This document shows, in pieces, positions 24,032 to 33,836 of a stretch of DNA of 64,000 bases. The position numbers were made by a program, and so were the translations under genes. The notes under the pieces are model-generated. The model saw only the letters and a list, made by a program, of their open reading frames with translations, was not told where the DNA came from and ran no database searches. Each line of letters begins with the position of its first letter. The first letter of the stretch is position 1. This DNA comes from Manihot esculenta (taxonomy: Eukaryota > Streptophyta > Magnoliopsida > Malpighiales > Euphorbiaceae), in the NCBI RefSeq assembly GCF_001659605.2, contig NC_035164.2:12498965-12562964 (forward strand), given 5' to 3'.

Positions 24032-24286
24032 AGAATCTGCCCAAATCACTTTAATAACAGAAAATACAGCAGAGGCGGGAAAAGAGCAGAAAATCCAAAT
24101 TCAAAGGAAAGAAGTCCAAGTCCACTTCAAACACCACAAGATCAGTCCCAAGAGCCACGCCCCTCATTTAGAGAGTTCCATTCTCAATCAAACACAAAAT
24201 TCAAAGAGGAATCAAAGACTACAAAGAAGACCAAATCAAATTAAGATTACAAAACCCTAATCAAATTGGACTTGGGACTCTCCAGC

Positions 24287-24294
24287 TATAAAAG
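24287..24294 (+). promoter_or_regulatory. Element D 5' LTR TATA box
   Basis: TATAAAAG in 'ccagctataaaagggcag', a strong plant TATA context, at the expected U3/R position. The copy in the 3' LTR is at 29835. Confidence 0.65.
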
Positions 24295-25197
24295 GGCAGC
24301 ATCAAAGGCATCTGATCATCTCTTTCAGCATCTGCCATCCTCGGAAATTCTCCAGCAACACAGCAGAAATTATCCTTCTTTTCTTTCTTCTTCCTTTTGT
24401 GATTTTGTCCACCATGAGTGGCTAAATCCAACCTTTTCTAGTTGAAGTTGGTGAATTTCAGATTTGTGATGAATTGGGAGATTTAAATCTCCATTATTAA
24501 ACTTCTATTTATTTTCAATATTTATGCAATTTGATCTTTCTATAATTGTTGCTTTGCTTTTAGAATCAATTTAGGCCTATTGCTTTTAATTGCTTAAGTA
24601 ACAATTGTTTGAATAATTTAGGTCCGTAATTGCTTAGATTATTTAAACACACATTTAATCAAGTTGCATAATCTAAACTTGACCACGCGGTTGGCAAGGT
24701 TAGAATTAGGTTTCTCTAAGTCTTAATGCAGTTGACAGTTGTTCGATGCTACAATGCCCCAAGGACGTTCCTTGGCAACTTGTTGATTAGTGTTTGATTA
24801 GCGAACGTTTCCTAATCAAACTAGAACTAAGGAGGAATTTGGATTGTGAGAAGCGTCTTCCACATCCTAAACTAATTTATTGAAATAAATAGGAGTATCG
24901 AAAAGATCAATGATCAATTCTAAACAAACTGAAATAGATCCATTCTTCAACTAGAATTCTTCTCCTATTGAAATTCTCATCTATTTAAATTATCGCTTTC
25001 TCTTGCTATTTAGTTTTAATCATCAAAACAAAACCCCCCTCTTTTAATTTCTTATTATTCACTTGTCCAAGTCATTAGTAGGAAAATCCGTAGTGTCAAA
25101 TCCCTGTGGTTCGACCCTATTGCCACTATCTACAAGTTAATTGTTGATTGTTTAATAGGTTTATTTTTGACGGCTTCGACAACCGCTTATCAAAAAT

Positions 25198-25215
25198 TGG
25201 CGTCGTTGCCGGGGA
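25198..25215 (+). promoter_or_regulatory. Element D primer binding site (tRNA-Asp type)
   Basis: TGGCGTCGTTGCCGGGGA lies 5 bp after the LTR end. It matches the tRNA-Asp-type PBS that I recall for Athila/Tat elements (TGGCGCCGTTGCCGGGGA), with one T for C. Confidence 0.75.
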
Positions 25216-25243
25216 TTTGATCTAACTAACGTATTTTCATTTT

Positions 25244-25330
25244 ATGACCAGGGCTGATCGTAAAGAAGCTCTTCTTTACGATCCTGAAATTGAACGCACT
25301 ACCAAGACCTTACAAGCATGGCTACAGTAA
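25244..25330 (+). pseudogene. Element D gag N-terminal stub
   Basis: A 28-codon frame from ATG 25244 encodes a start like Athila-type gag (LLYDPEIERTTKTLQAW) and stops at TAA 25328-25330. The next recognisable gag sequence, in another frame, is already close to the zinc knuckle, so the capsid core that should follow is deleted. The bases at the join, 'acagtaagtac', resemble a 5' splice site, but no matching acceptor is evident, so I treat the join as a deletion scar. Confidence 0.65.
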
Positions 25331-26394
25331 GTACGTCTTTTCTCTCTTCTCAAATTTCTGAACTAACCTCTCTTGTGGATAGTTATGTCAAAGGTCGAGC
25401 TCAACACTTTCAGCCACCAAGATCATGTAGGATCTGTGGATATGTGGGACACCCAACTGATCAATGTCCCACACTTTATCAATATGACCAACCAGTGCAT
25501 ACATTTAGAGGATTCAATAGCCAGTCTGGACATGCATATGGAGGATTCTATGAACAGCCAAGACATGATCCGTACATTGACACATACAATCCATATTGGG
25601 GAGATCAGCCGAACTATGGCTACACTGAGGCTAACAACTACCAGGACCACCAAAACTATCAAGCCCAAGCAACACCTCGAAACTCCAATATGGAACTTGA
25701 AGAGTTGGTAAGGAAGTTGGAAATTTCTGGGAAAATTCTACAATAGCAAGTAGATCAAGCGGTCAACTCAATGAACGCGCACATATTAAGAAGAGAGGAA
25801 GAGCTTCAAGATCTATGGGACGATGACGAAGGTTCCCCAAAAATAGACCAAGCTGCTGGATCTACTGCCACACCTGCCACTGCTGAAATTACACCAAAAA
25901 CCAAGTTCCAGATTACTGCAGAAAATTCAGCAATGGCAGAACCCCCTGTTGCACGTGAAGAAGCTGAAATTCAAGCTGAAAATCTGCCTGTCCAAACTAC
26001 TGCAAATAGAGACAGCAGTTGCTGTTCATCTGCTGAAAATTCCACAATTACATCAGCAATTGCTGAACCTGCTGTCCAAAAATCAGCAAGTGCTGAATCT
26101 GCCACCATTACATCCCTTGTTGCTGTCCAAACACCAGCAACCTCAGAAATTGACACCACTGAACCAGAAGTTGTTGCACTCGCTGAACCAGCAACATATA
26201 CCACTCAAACAGCTCCTAAACAGCTAGCAAAGAAGCAACAAGTGGGACAAATGGCTTCATCCTTGAGTAAGCTTGAATCACAAGGAAAGCTACCTTCCCA
26301 AACTGAGATAAATCCAAGGCAAAATGTTAGTGCCATCACATTGAGGAGTGGAAAAGAGTTGCAAGACAGTGGGTCTGAAAACTTGCAAAAATAG
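25318..26394 (+). pseudogene. Element D gag C-terminal part with zinc knuckle
   Basis: A frame starting MATVSTSFLSS holds a CCHC zinc knuckle, CRICGYVGHPTDQC, with C37, C40, H45 and C50 (CX2CX4HX4C), which in gag binds RNA. A Tyr/Gln/Asn-rich stretch follows. An in-frame TAG at 25744-25746 interrupts it; the same frame then resumes with an Ala/Thr/Glu-rich low-complexity linker, ending with the motif LPSQTEINPRQNVSAITLRS that I recall as typical of Athila-like gag. Another in-frame TAG at 26392-26394 separates it from the protease frame. The ATG at 25318 may be fortuitous, since the true gag start is at 25244. No capsid domain is present. Confidence 0.8.
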
Positions 26395-26397
26395 GCT

Positions 26398-28173
26398 ATG
26401 AAGGAAAATCTGCCAGAAAGTGATCAGGGCAATTTCTGTGATCGATCTGCCCAAGTCACCTGCGGTAATCTGCCCCAATCGCCAGAGAAGACAAACTTGA
26501 CAGAAAGTGATTTGCCCAAATCACCAAACGATTTGCCCAAATCACCAGATCAGGCAGAACCCAGTCAAGGGCAGAAACAGCAACCAGCAGATAAATTCAA
26601 GGTACCTCCTCCTTTCCCCAAAAGATTTGCAAGGTCTCAAAAAGAAAAAGAGGAGAAAGAAATACTTGAGACCTTTCGCAAGGTGGAAATCAACATTCCC
26701 CTACTTGATGCTGTAAAGCAAATTCCAAGGTATGCTAAGTTCCTCAAAGAGCCATGCACCAACCGAAGGAAACTTGCTGAACATGAAAAGGTGAGTGTGG
26801 GGGAGTGTGTCTCAGCTGTTATTCAAAGAAAAATTCCAGTCAAATGCAAGAATAGAGGGATGTTCGCTGTTTCATGCAAGATAGGCAACGTGGGGATAAA
26901 GAAAGCCATGTGTGACCTTGGAGCTTCAATCAATGTCATGCCTCTCTCTATTTTTAATTTATTGAATGCAGGTTCACTAAAAAGCACCAGCATTGTAATT
27001 CAATTGGCTAACCGATCGATTGTCTATCCCAAGGGAGTGCTTGAAGATGTGTTGGTGCAAGTGGACCAACTAGTCTTCCCAGCTGATTTTTACATCATTG
27101 ACATGGAGGAAGACAAGAGCAATACCACCTCTGACATCCTACTTGGAAGGCCATTCTTGAGCACAGCAAGAACCAAAATTGATGTGCATGATGGCACATT
27201 AACCATGGAGTTTGAAGGGGAGATTATCAAATTCAATGTTTATGAAGCTATGAAATTCCCTAAAGATGTTTCTCCTGTTTATGGCCTTGATGTCATTGAT
27301 GACTTGAGCCAAGAAGTCTTTGATTTTGATCTAGAGGAAACACTCCATGCTGATTTGTGCAGATATGAAGAGATGGACAAAAACTGCTCAGAGACAGACC
27401 AGATAGTGATGTGGGCAGATTCTGCGAGTGATTTGCCCAAATCACCCAGGCAATCTGCCCAAATCAACCAGCAGACAGAAATGACAGAAGGTGATTTGCC
27501 CAAATCACCCAGACAATCTGCCCAAATCAGTGAGCAGATAGACATGACAGAGGGTGATCTGCCCAAATCAACAGATGATCTACCCAAATCACCTAAGCAA
27601 ACAGACCCTGTCTTGCCCAAATCACTAGAGCAGACAGACTTGGTAGAGAGTGATCTGCCCAAATCACCTAGACAATTTGCCCAAATCAGTGAGCAGACAA
27701 ACATGACAGAAGGCGATCTGCCCAAATCATCAGTGCAAGCAGAATTCAATTTGCCCAAATCACCAATGCAGACAGACACGATAGGCAGTCGATCTGCCCA
27801 AATCATCAGCGATGATCTGCCCAAATCAATCAGCAGACAGCAGGCAAAGTCCCAGATAGCAGCTGCACCAGATCTGAAGCCCTTGCCCAGCCACCTCAAA
27901 TATGCCTACTTGGAAGTTGAAAATACACTTCCAGTAATTATTTCCAACCAACTCAGCAAGGAGGAAGAAGAAAAGCTCCTTGATATGTTAAGGAAACACA
28001 AGAAAGCAATTGGGTGGACCTTGGAGGACGTAAAAGGCACCTCAAGACCCTTTGGTGGAGGCTCATCTCACCAGAATCAAGGACAGAATGCAGCATATGG
28101 GGCACTTGTTGCAGCTGCTGGTGGACCATTTTTCTGCCCACAGACCAGCCACGACAGTGATTTGGCCGAGTGA
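26398..28173 (+). CDS. Element D protease region with DLPKSP repeats, truncated before RT
   Basis: A 591-residue frame in phase with the gag frame before it. An early basic/acidic region (PPPFPKRFARSQKEKEEKEI) leads to an aspartic protease-like domain: CDLGASINVMPLSIF with the catalytic Asp at about 26914, and ILLGRPFLSTARTKID at about 27136. A repeat region follows (about 27425-27840) with units such as EGDLPKSPRQSAQI, about 21 residues long. It ends with a segment found just before RT in Athila-like pol (LPVIISNQLSKEEEEKLLDM, then WTLEDVKG), and at about 28040 the similarity stops. The last 45 codons read out of frame through what looks like the tail of another gag/pol frame. RT, RNase H and integrase are absent, so this is a deletion-derived polyprotein, probably not functional beyond the protease. 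Confidence 0.82.
   Translation: MKENLPESDQGNFCDRSAQVTCGNLPQSPEKTNLTESDLPKSPNDLPKSPDQAEPSQGQKQQPADKFKVPPPFPKRFARSQKEKEEKEILETFRKVEINIPLLDAVKQIPRYAKFLKEPCTNRRKLAEHEKVSVGECVSAVIQRKIPVKCKNRGMFAVSCKIGNVGIKKAMCDLGASINVMPLSIFNLLNAGSLKSTSIVIQLANRSIVYPKGVLEDVLVQVDQLVFPADFYIIDMEEDKSNTTSDILLGRPFLSTARTKIDVHDGTLTMEFEGEIIKFNVYEAMKFPKDVSPVYGLDVIDDLSQEVFDFDLEETLHADLCRYEEMDKNCSETDQIVMWADSASDLPKSPRQSAQINQQTEMTEGDLPKSPRQSAQISEQIDMTEGDLPKSTDDLPKSPKQTDPVLPKSLEQTDLVESDLPKSPRQFAQISEQTNMTEGDLPKSSVQAEFNLPKSPMQTDTIGSRSAQIISDDLPKSISRQQAKSQIAAAPDLKPLPSHLKYAYLEVENTLPVIISNQLSKEEEEKLLDMLRKHKKAIGWTLEDVKGTSRPFGGGSSHQNQGQNAAYGALVAAAGGPFFCPQTSHDSDLAE
26512..27840 (+). repeat. Dyad motif embedded in coding sequence (about 15 copies)
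   Basis: About fifteen copies of 'tgcccaaatca'-type sequence lie within the protease frame, two at about 26512-26550 and the rest between 27425 and 27840. Several keep the complete GTGATTTG-CC-CAAATCAC dyad (for example near 27429 and 27491); others have lost the outer arms. Read in frame the motif encodes DLPKSP. Confidence 0.85.
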
Positions 28174-29294
28174 TTTGCCCAAATCACTTGGCCTAATCAC
28201 CCACATCTCAGGCAGTCCCTTTCCTTCTCCTTATTAATTTTTTCATATTTATGTTTAAACATTGAGGACAATGTTTGGGATAGGTGTGGGGGTATTTACT
28301 GCTAGGTTATATTTTTGCATTGATTACATTATATTTTTGCTTTCTTTTTTGTTTCATTTTGCATCTTTTTGCCCCATAAACACACACCAAAATTTTTCAC
28401 ACATTTTTTCACTTTTTGCACACACACACACAGAATTTTGACTTAGCTTTTGCTCTACTCAGCATAGATAACAAGGTAAAAAGAGCTTCCTATCTCATGA
28501 CCCCATTGATTATCCAACCCTTTAAACCTAAATTGAACCATGCACAGTGTGTAGCCTTTACTTAGGAAGTTTTTCTTCTTGAATTGAGTTCTTGAAACTG
28601 CTGTGGCCAATAGGAAAGGAAAATAAAATACATGAAATAAAAGTTAGTGTAATTCTCTTTGAGTTGATTTGCCCAAATTGATATAAAAAGGAAAAAGAAA
28701 AAGAGAAACTCAGCAAATCAAAAAGCACAACCTGTTCCTATGATCTAAGACTATGAACTGTGCCTAAAAGCCACTTGGAGAAGTGACTGACTGAGTAACC
28801 GGGGGTGTATCACCCATGTACACAATCGCGTAAAAAGGTCAGTGATTTTTTCAAGCAAATAAAGTTTCGATGGTCTAAGATTATGAACAGAGCTAGTAGC
28901 CACTTGGACAAGTGACCAACTGAGTAACCGGGGGTGTATCACCCATATGCACCATCGCGTAAAAAGGTTGGTGACTTTTTCAGGCAAGGATAAAAAGTGC
29001 TGGTAATTAAAAATGCTGAAAATAGGGCAAGTCACTCTTAAGGGATTGCATTAAACCTAATATAAATTAATAAGCATGATCAAATAAAAAAAACTTTCCC
29101 TTGGCCATGGTGAGCGATAGGAAACAAGGAAAGAAGGGGACAACCTTAGTACATGCATCCTACACTGTAGTGTTTCAATTTAGGAGTCTAGGGGGGGCTG
29201 ATTAAGTGGTACTTAGGCTCAAAAGAAAAAGGAGCTTGATTGACTAAGTTGTTTGTTGCTTGAGGACAAGCAAAAAGCTAGGTGTGGGGGTATT
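28174..29294 (+). other. Element D 3' untranslated region and polypurine tract
   Basis: Noncoding region between the truncated protein and the 3' LTR, homologous to 6470-7474 in element C. It starts with more dyad motifs, then 'attgaggacaatgtttggg' and 'gtgtgggggta'. A 130-bp tandem duplication lies at 28741-29000. The region ends with the purine-rich 'aggtgtgggggtatt' immediately before the LTR, the likely plus-strand primer. Confidence 0.8.
28741..29000 (+). repeat. 130-bp tandem duplication in the D 3' UTR
   Basis: Two copies, 28741-28870 and 28871-29000, each hold 'ctatgaac/ttatgaac', 'gagtaaccgggggtgtatca' and 'atcgcgtaaaaaggt'. Element C has a single copy (about 7038-7160). The second D copy is closer to the C copy ('agagctagtagccacttg'). 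Confidence 0.85.
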
Positions 29295-30740
29295 TGATCA
29301 AGCATAATTTAGCCACATTTTTATTATATTTTCTACTGTTTATTTACACATTTTTCTAGCTTAATTTGTGTTTTTGATATGTTTTTACAGAAAAGGAAGA
29401 AATTGGAAAGTTAGAGAAAAAGTGAAGAAAAAGCTGGAAAAGTGATTGGGTCAAAGTGACTTGCCCAAGTCACTCGCAGGAACTGGCCAAGTCGCTCGCA
29501 GAAACAAAGACAGAAACTGGACTAAACCCCAGGAAGCGATTGGGGCAAAATGAGCAAGTGATTTGCCCAAATCACTTGCAGAATCTGCCCAAATCACTTT
29601 AATAACAGAAAATACAGTAGAGGCGGGAAAAGAGCAGAAAATCCAAATTCAAAGGAAAGAAGTCCAAGTCCACTTCAAACACCACAAGATCAGTCCCAAG
29701 AGCCACGCCCCTCATTTAGAGAGTTCCATTCTCAATCAAACACAAAATTCAAAGAGGAATCAAAGACTACAAAGAAGACCAAATCAAATTAAGATTACAA
29801 AACCCTAATCAAATTGGACTTGGGACTCTCCAGCTATAAAAGGGCAGCATCAAAGGCATCTGATCATCTCTTTCAGCATCTGCCATCCTCGGAAATTCTC
29901 CAGCAACACAGCAGAAATTATCCTTCTTTTCTTTCTTCTTCCTTTTGTGATTTTGTCCACCATGAGTGGCTAAATCCAACCTTTTCTAGTTGAAGTTGGT
30001 GAATTTCAGATTTGTGATGAATTGGGAGATTTAAATCTCCATTATTAAACTTCTATTTATTTTCAATATTTATGCAATTTGATCTTTCTATAATTGTTGC
30101 TTTGCTTTTAGAATCAATTTAGGCCTATTGCTTTTAATTGCTTAAGTAACAATTGTTTGAATAATTTAGGTCCGTAATTGCTTAGATTATTTAAACACAC
30201 ATTTAATCAAGTTGCATAATCTAAACTTGACCACGCGGTTGGCAAGGTTAGAATTAGGTTTCTCTAAGTCTTAATGCAGTTGACAGTTGTTCGATGCTAC
30301 AATGCCCCAAGGACGTTCCTTGGCAACTTGTTGATTAGTGTTTGATTAGCGAACGTTTCCTAATCAAACTAGAACTAAGGAGGAATTTGGATTGTGAGAA
30401 GCGTCTTCCACATCCTAAACTAATTTATTGAAATAAATAGGAGTATCGAAAAGATCAATGATCAATTCTAAACAAACTGAAATAGATCCATTCTTCAACT
30501 AGAATTCTTCTCCTATTGAAATTCTCATCTATTTAAATTATCGCTTTCTCTTGCTATTTAGTTTTAATCATCAAAACAAAACCCCCCTCTTTTAATTTCT
30601 TATTATTCACTTGTCCAAGTCATTAGTAGGAAAATCCGTAGTGTCAAATCCCTGTGGTTCGACCCTATTGCCACTATCTACAAGTTAATTGTTGATTGTT
30701 TAATAGGTTTATTTTTGACGGCTTCGACAACCGCTTATCA
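29295..30740 (+). repeat. Element D 3' LTR
   Basis: It is 1,446 bp, offset 5,548 from the 5' LTR along its whole length with no indels seen. One difference was noticed, T at 29618 against C at 24070. It is followed by the ATATG duplication. Confidence 0.93.
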
Positions 30741-30745
30741 ATATG

Positions 30746-31660
30746 ATAAATCGGGTCGAGTAAGTGTTAAATATTGTAACAAGCCTACAAGGCCACGAAA
30801 GTGTGTGGGATCACCAAGGGGTGTTGTATCAGAAGTAACATCCATTCGTTGTACAAGAGGAGTTGGCATTGGCTGGCAATCCACCATTTGAGCTCATTCC
30901 AAGATAGAGTGAGCATATCGCGTCTGATTTAAATGTAAACTAGAATCCGTTATCTGCACTTGGATCCCTAAAAAGTGATGCAGCGGACCTAGATCTTTCA
31001 TGGAAAACTCTGAACTCAAAACCTGCAAGAAATTCTGAACTAGAGCCATAAAAGACCCTGTTAACAACATATCGTCCACATAGATTAGTAGAACCAAGAT
31101 ACCTGTCGATGTATGCATGACAAACAAGGAAGGATCAACTAAACTACAAAAAAAACCATAATCTAGTAAGAAAGTACTCAACCGATTAAACCATGCTCTT
31201 GGAGCCTGTTTCAAACCATATAAAGCACGCTGGAGTTTGCAAACATGATTGGGGTAATTGGGATCTTTCATTCTGGGTGGCTGCTCCATATAAATGTCTT
31301 TAGTAATAAAACCATGGAGAAAAGCATTTTTTACATCCAATTGCCTTATTGGCCATTGTTTTACTAAAGCAACAGATATAACTAATCTAATGGTTCCTGG
31401 TTTTATTACAGGGGAAAAAGTTTCGGTGTAGTCAACACCATCTTTTTGGTGGAACTCCTTGGCCACTAACCTAGCTTTTAATTTATCTAATTTCCCATCA
31501 GAGTTGAGTTTAGCTTTGTACACTCATTTACATCCTATTATATTTACATTTGCTGGTCTTGGAACTAATTTCCATGTGTGAGTAGATTGTAAAGCTTGAT
31601 ATTCTTCAAACATTGCCTAGTTCCAACCTATGTGTGCAAGAGCACTTTTAACAGTCTTGG
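30746..31660 (-). pseudogene. Copia pol: reverse transcriptase
   Basis: This is most of the RT domain on the minus strand; the rest is at 23484-23746 beyond element D. Motifs seen are KARLVAKEFHQKDGVDYTETF, RQLDVKNAFLHG (first catalytic Asp), KQAPRAWF, and YVDDMLLTG (catalytic DD, about 31071-31082). Stops in order on the minus strand are TAG at about 31618-31620 in WN*AMF, TGA at 31524-31526 where VYK is normally preceded by Trp, and TGA at 30894-30896 after SILE, usually Arg. Element D inserted at the PDLSYH/SVNYVSQ junction. Confidence 0.9.
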
Positions 31661-31964
31661 GTTCGGGTGGAACATCAGAAGATATTGACACATGCAAAGC
31701 ATAACGGGGATTTGGTTTTACAATACCTGATTGTGACCTGGTGATCATCGAATGTTAAGGGTGCGGTGCCGCAACCGGATTCTGATCGTTTGAATTCTCT
31801 GCGGGAGATGTGATAGCTGAAGTAGACAAATTCGGATTGGAGGTTCCAACAGCTGAGGTCAACTTTCCTTGGTCAGTATGAACTGCTGACGGACTGATCG
31901 CCGAATCAACGGCAGTTGAAATTACTGGTGAGGAGTCACTGAAATCGGGAGTTGAAGATGGTGA
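31661..31964 (-). pseudogene. Copia pol: linker between integrase and RT
   Basis: This is a low-complexity Ser/Thr/Pro-rich linker typical of Copia pol, with HSMITRSQSGIVKPNPRY near its end, the conserved lead-in to RT. It contains at least two stops (a TAA just before HSMITRS and one at about 31965). Nothing catalytic is expected here. Confidence 0.75.
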
Positions 31965-33362
31965 TTAGGAGTTCGCAATTTGATCAGTAAGAGAGGCTGC
32001 ATCTGTTGGTGTATTGGCATCAGTATATGCTGCTGAATTTGATGGAATAGAAGTTGAAGATGTTGCAGGTTCTTGATCTGTCGTCATGGGTAGTGGCAAC
32101 AACAAGTCTGCGTAAAAATCATCCTGTTGTGGAGTGTTATTTGCTGGTGGAATAGCAGGTGCGGAATCTGTTGTTGTGGCTTGAACAGGTTCATGTGGCA
32201 GTTCAGGTACGAGGATAACATCCTGCTGTTCTGTTGATGTACTAGAGGCACTTCTCAGAACCATACTCTCATGCTCTGCTGTAATATTTTCTGGTAATGT
32301 AGAAGTACCTGCACCAATAACAGAACTTATAGAAAAATTGTTATTCTTAGATGGGGGTAACCATGAATCTATAAGCTGGACAGCAAACAGTTTATTAGAG
32401 GATGCAGACTTGTAAGGAAAACTTATTTCATCAAAACTCACGTGCCTAGATATTATTATCTTCTTAGTTTTAGGATTGTAACATTTGTACCCTTTGTGTT
32501 TTTCACTATATCCTATAAAGACACATAAGCACGATTTAGGGTCAAACTTATGATTTCTTGTGTCCCATATATACGGAAAACACTTAGATCCAAAAACTCG
32601 CAAAGAACTATAGTCAAAATGAGACCCATGCAATTTATAATATGGTGTGTCATGTCCTAACATAGAAGTGGGCAATCTATTTATTAAAAAAACTGCAGTT
32701 TGAAAAGTCTCAACCCACATTGACAACGGCACATGACTATGGTGCATCATAGTTAAGCCTAATTCACAGATGACACGGTGTCATCGTTCAACAACACTGG
32801 TTTGCTCAGGTGTATAAGGACAAGACACTTGATGTTTAATTCCCTGTGCAAGAAAATGCGAAGATAAAGCAGTGTTTAAAAACTCACCTCCATCATCGGA
32901 GTGGAAAATTTTGATGTGCTTACCAAATTGGCGGAGCACATATTGTTCAAAAGCTTTATATGCAGCAAAAAACTCAGATTTTTTCCTCAGGGGTATTAGC
33001 CATGAATATTTAGAATAGTCATCAACCAAACAAGCATAATATTTAAATTTTGCAAAAGACAGAACAGGGGCTGATCCCCATAAATCAGAATGAATTTTTT
33101 CAAACACAGAGGAACTATTATTTGTGGACAAAGAAAATGGAAATTTACTCAACTTCCCTAACTGGCAACTATCACATAAAGATTTAGAATGCAAGGACCC
33201 TTTTACATCAATTAGGTTCTTATTAAATAAAACAAAAATTGCAGATGATTGAGGATGTCCTAATCGCTGGTGCCATATGGCCGCAGTACTAGTCTTAAAC
33301 CGATTGGAAAAATACGCTTTGGGTGCACCAGTCAAAATATAAAGATTATGTTTCCGTGGCCC
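31965..33362 (-). pseudogene. Copia pol: integrase
   Basis: On the minus strand this shows the zinc-binding N-terminal part (WHQRLGHPQ, then LCDSCQLGK), then the core: first Asp in HSDLWG, second in FHSDDGGEF, and the Glu in SVVER immediately before a TGA at 32781-32783. The frame then resumes with MMHHSHVPLSMWVETFQTAV and the C-terminal motif LRVFGSKCFPYIWDTRNHK. A TGA at 33363-33365 separates it from the protease upstream. The integrase would insert the cDNA into the genome. All parts are recognisable, but the frame is broken at both ends of the core. Confidence 0.9.
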
Positions 33363-33836
33363 TCATAGCAGTACCTGTCCCGTTTGTCGATCCTTAACAG
33401 AAATAGAAACATTAGAAAATTCACAATTGACAGGATAATCATCAGTTAATTGTCCAATAGACAACAAATTCTGTTTTAGAGCAGGAACTGATAAAACATT
33501 TGAAATAGATAATTTATTTTTATGTTCTATGGAAGCCTTCCCAACGCCATCGATAGATAGAAAAGTTCCATCTCCTATGGTTATGGAATCAAGTCCATAA
33601 TAATCATGAAGCTTATGTAATAGCTTTTTGTTACCTGTCATATGGTTCGACGCACCGGAGTCTGCAACCCAGTCAGTGTCAATAACATCATTATCCAGTG
33701 TGAGGGCAGTAAGAGCTGGAGCAGGGCTGTTCGATTTATCTTGTGGAATCCACCAGCAAATTTTGGCAATATGTCCATCCCTGTTGCAGTATTGACAAAC
33801 TTCGTTCTTGTACAATTCCCGTTCGGCTGGTGTCAT
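33363..33836 (-). pseudogene. Copia gag tail (zinc knuckle) and protease
   Basis: An open segment of 157 residues. Near its start CQYCNRDGHIAKIC is a CX2CX4HX4C zinc knuckle of gag, the RNA-binding motif. DTDWVADSGASNHMTG follows with the aspartic protease active site DSGAS (about 33647-33663). It ends at TGA 33363-33365 in QVLL*GPRKHN, normally Arg. It is separated from the main gag frame by 33837-33905, where further stops are seen. Confidence 0.88.

Larger units (their letters stand above)
23747..25192 (+). repeat. Element D 5' LTR
   Basis: It opens TGATCAAGC and ends CGCTTATCA. It holds dyads at 23907-23926 and 24006-24031 and a TATA box at 24287. It is the same length as the 3' LTR and nearly identical to it. 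Open frames within it are not coding: the same frame occurs in both LTRs and has no protein features. Confidence 0.93.
23747..30740 (+). mobile_element. Element D: young, internally deleted Athila-like LTR retrotransposon
   Basis: It is 6,994 bp with 1,446-bp LTRs at 23747-25192 and 29295-30740 and target-site duplications ATATG at 23742-23746 and 30741-30745. It lies inside the RT coding region of the Copia element. Internal order is tRNA-Asp-type PBS, gag remnant, zinc knuckle, protease domain, a few residues upstream of RT, then 3' untranslated region and polypurine tract. The capsid core, RT, RNase H and integrase are missing, so D is non-autonomous. In a full read-through of the LTRs I found one difference (C at 24070, T at 29618), so the insertion is recent. 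Element C at 6470-8905 is an older relative. Confidence 0.93.

Noticed and set aside
24015..24260. An 81-codon open frame in the D 5' LTR, and the same at 29563-29808.
   Set aside because: It lies in LTR U3, overlaps the dyads and has no protein features; it is present twice only because the LTRs are copies.
25326..25340. The 'acagtaagtac' in the gag stub looks like an intron 5' splice site.
   Set aside because: No convincing acceptor restores a capsid domain, and the capsid core is simply absent; a deletion scar explains it.
25738..25755. The stop in element D gag (CAA TAG CAA GTA) resembles a leaky-stop context.
   Set aside because: The known readthrough consensus after the stop is CA(A/G)-pyrimidine-pyrimidine-A, and here the fourth base is G. 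A plain CAG-to-TAG change is simpler.
27279..27899. A minus-strand 206-codon frame opposite the D protease region.
   Set aside because: It is the complement of the dyad-based repeats (DLGRS repeats) and a shadow of the plus-strand frame, which holds the protease motifs.
28052..28237. A 61-codon plus-strand frame (starting MVEAHLTRIKDRM) as a separate gene.
   Set aside because: It looks like the tail of a gag or pol frame left by the internal deletion of element D, and runs into the 3' UTR dyads.
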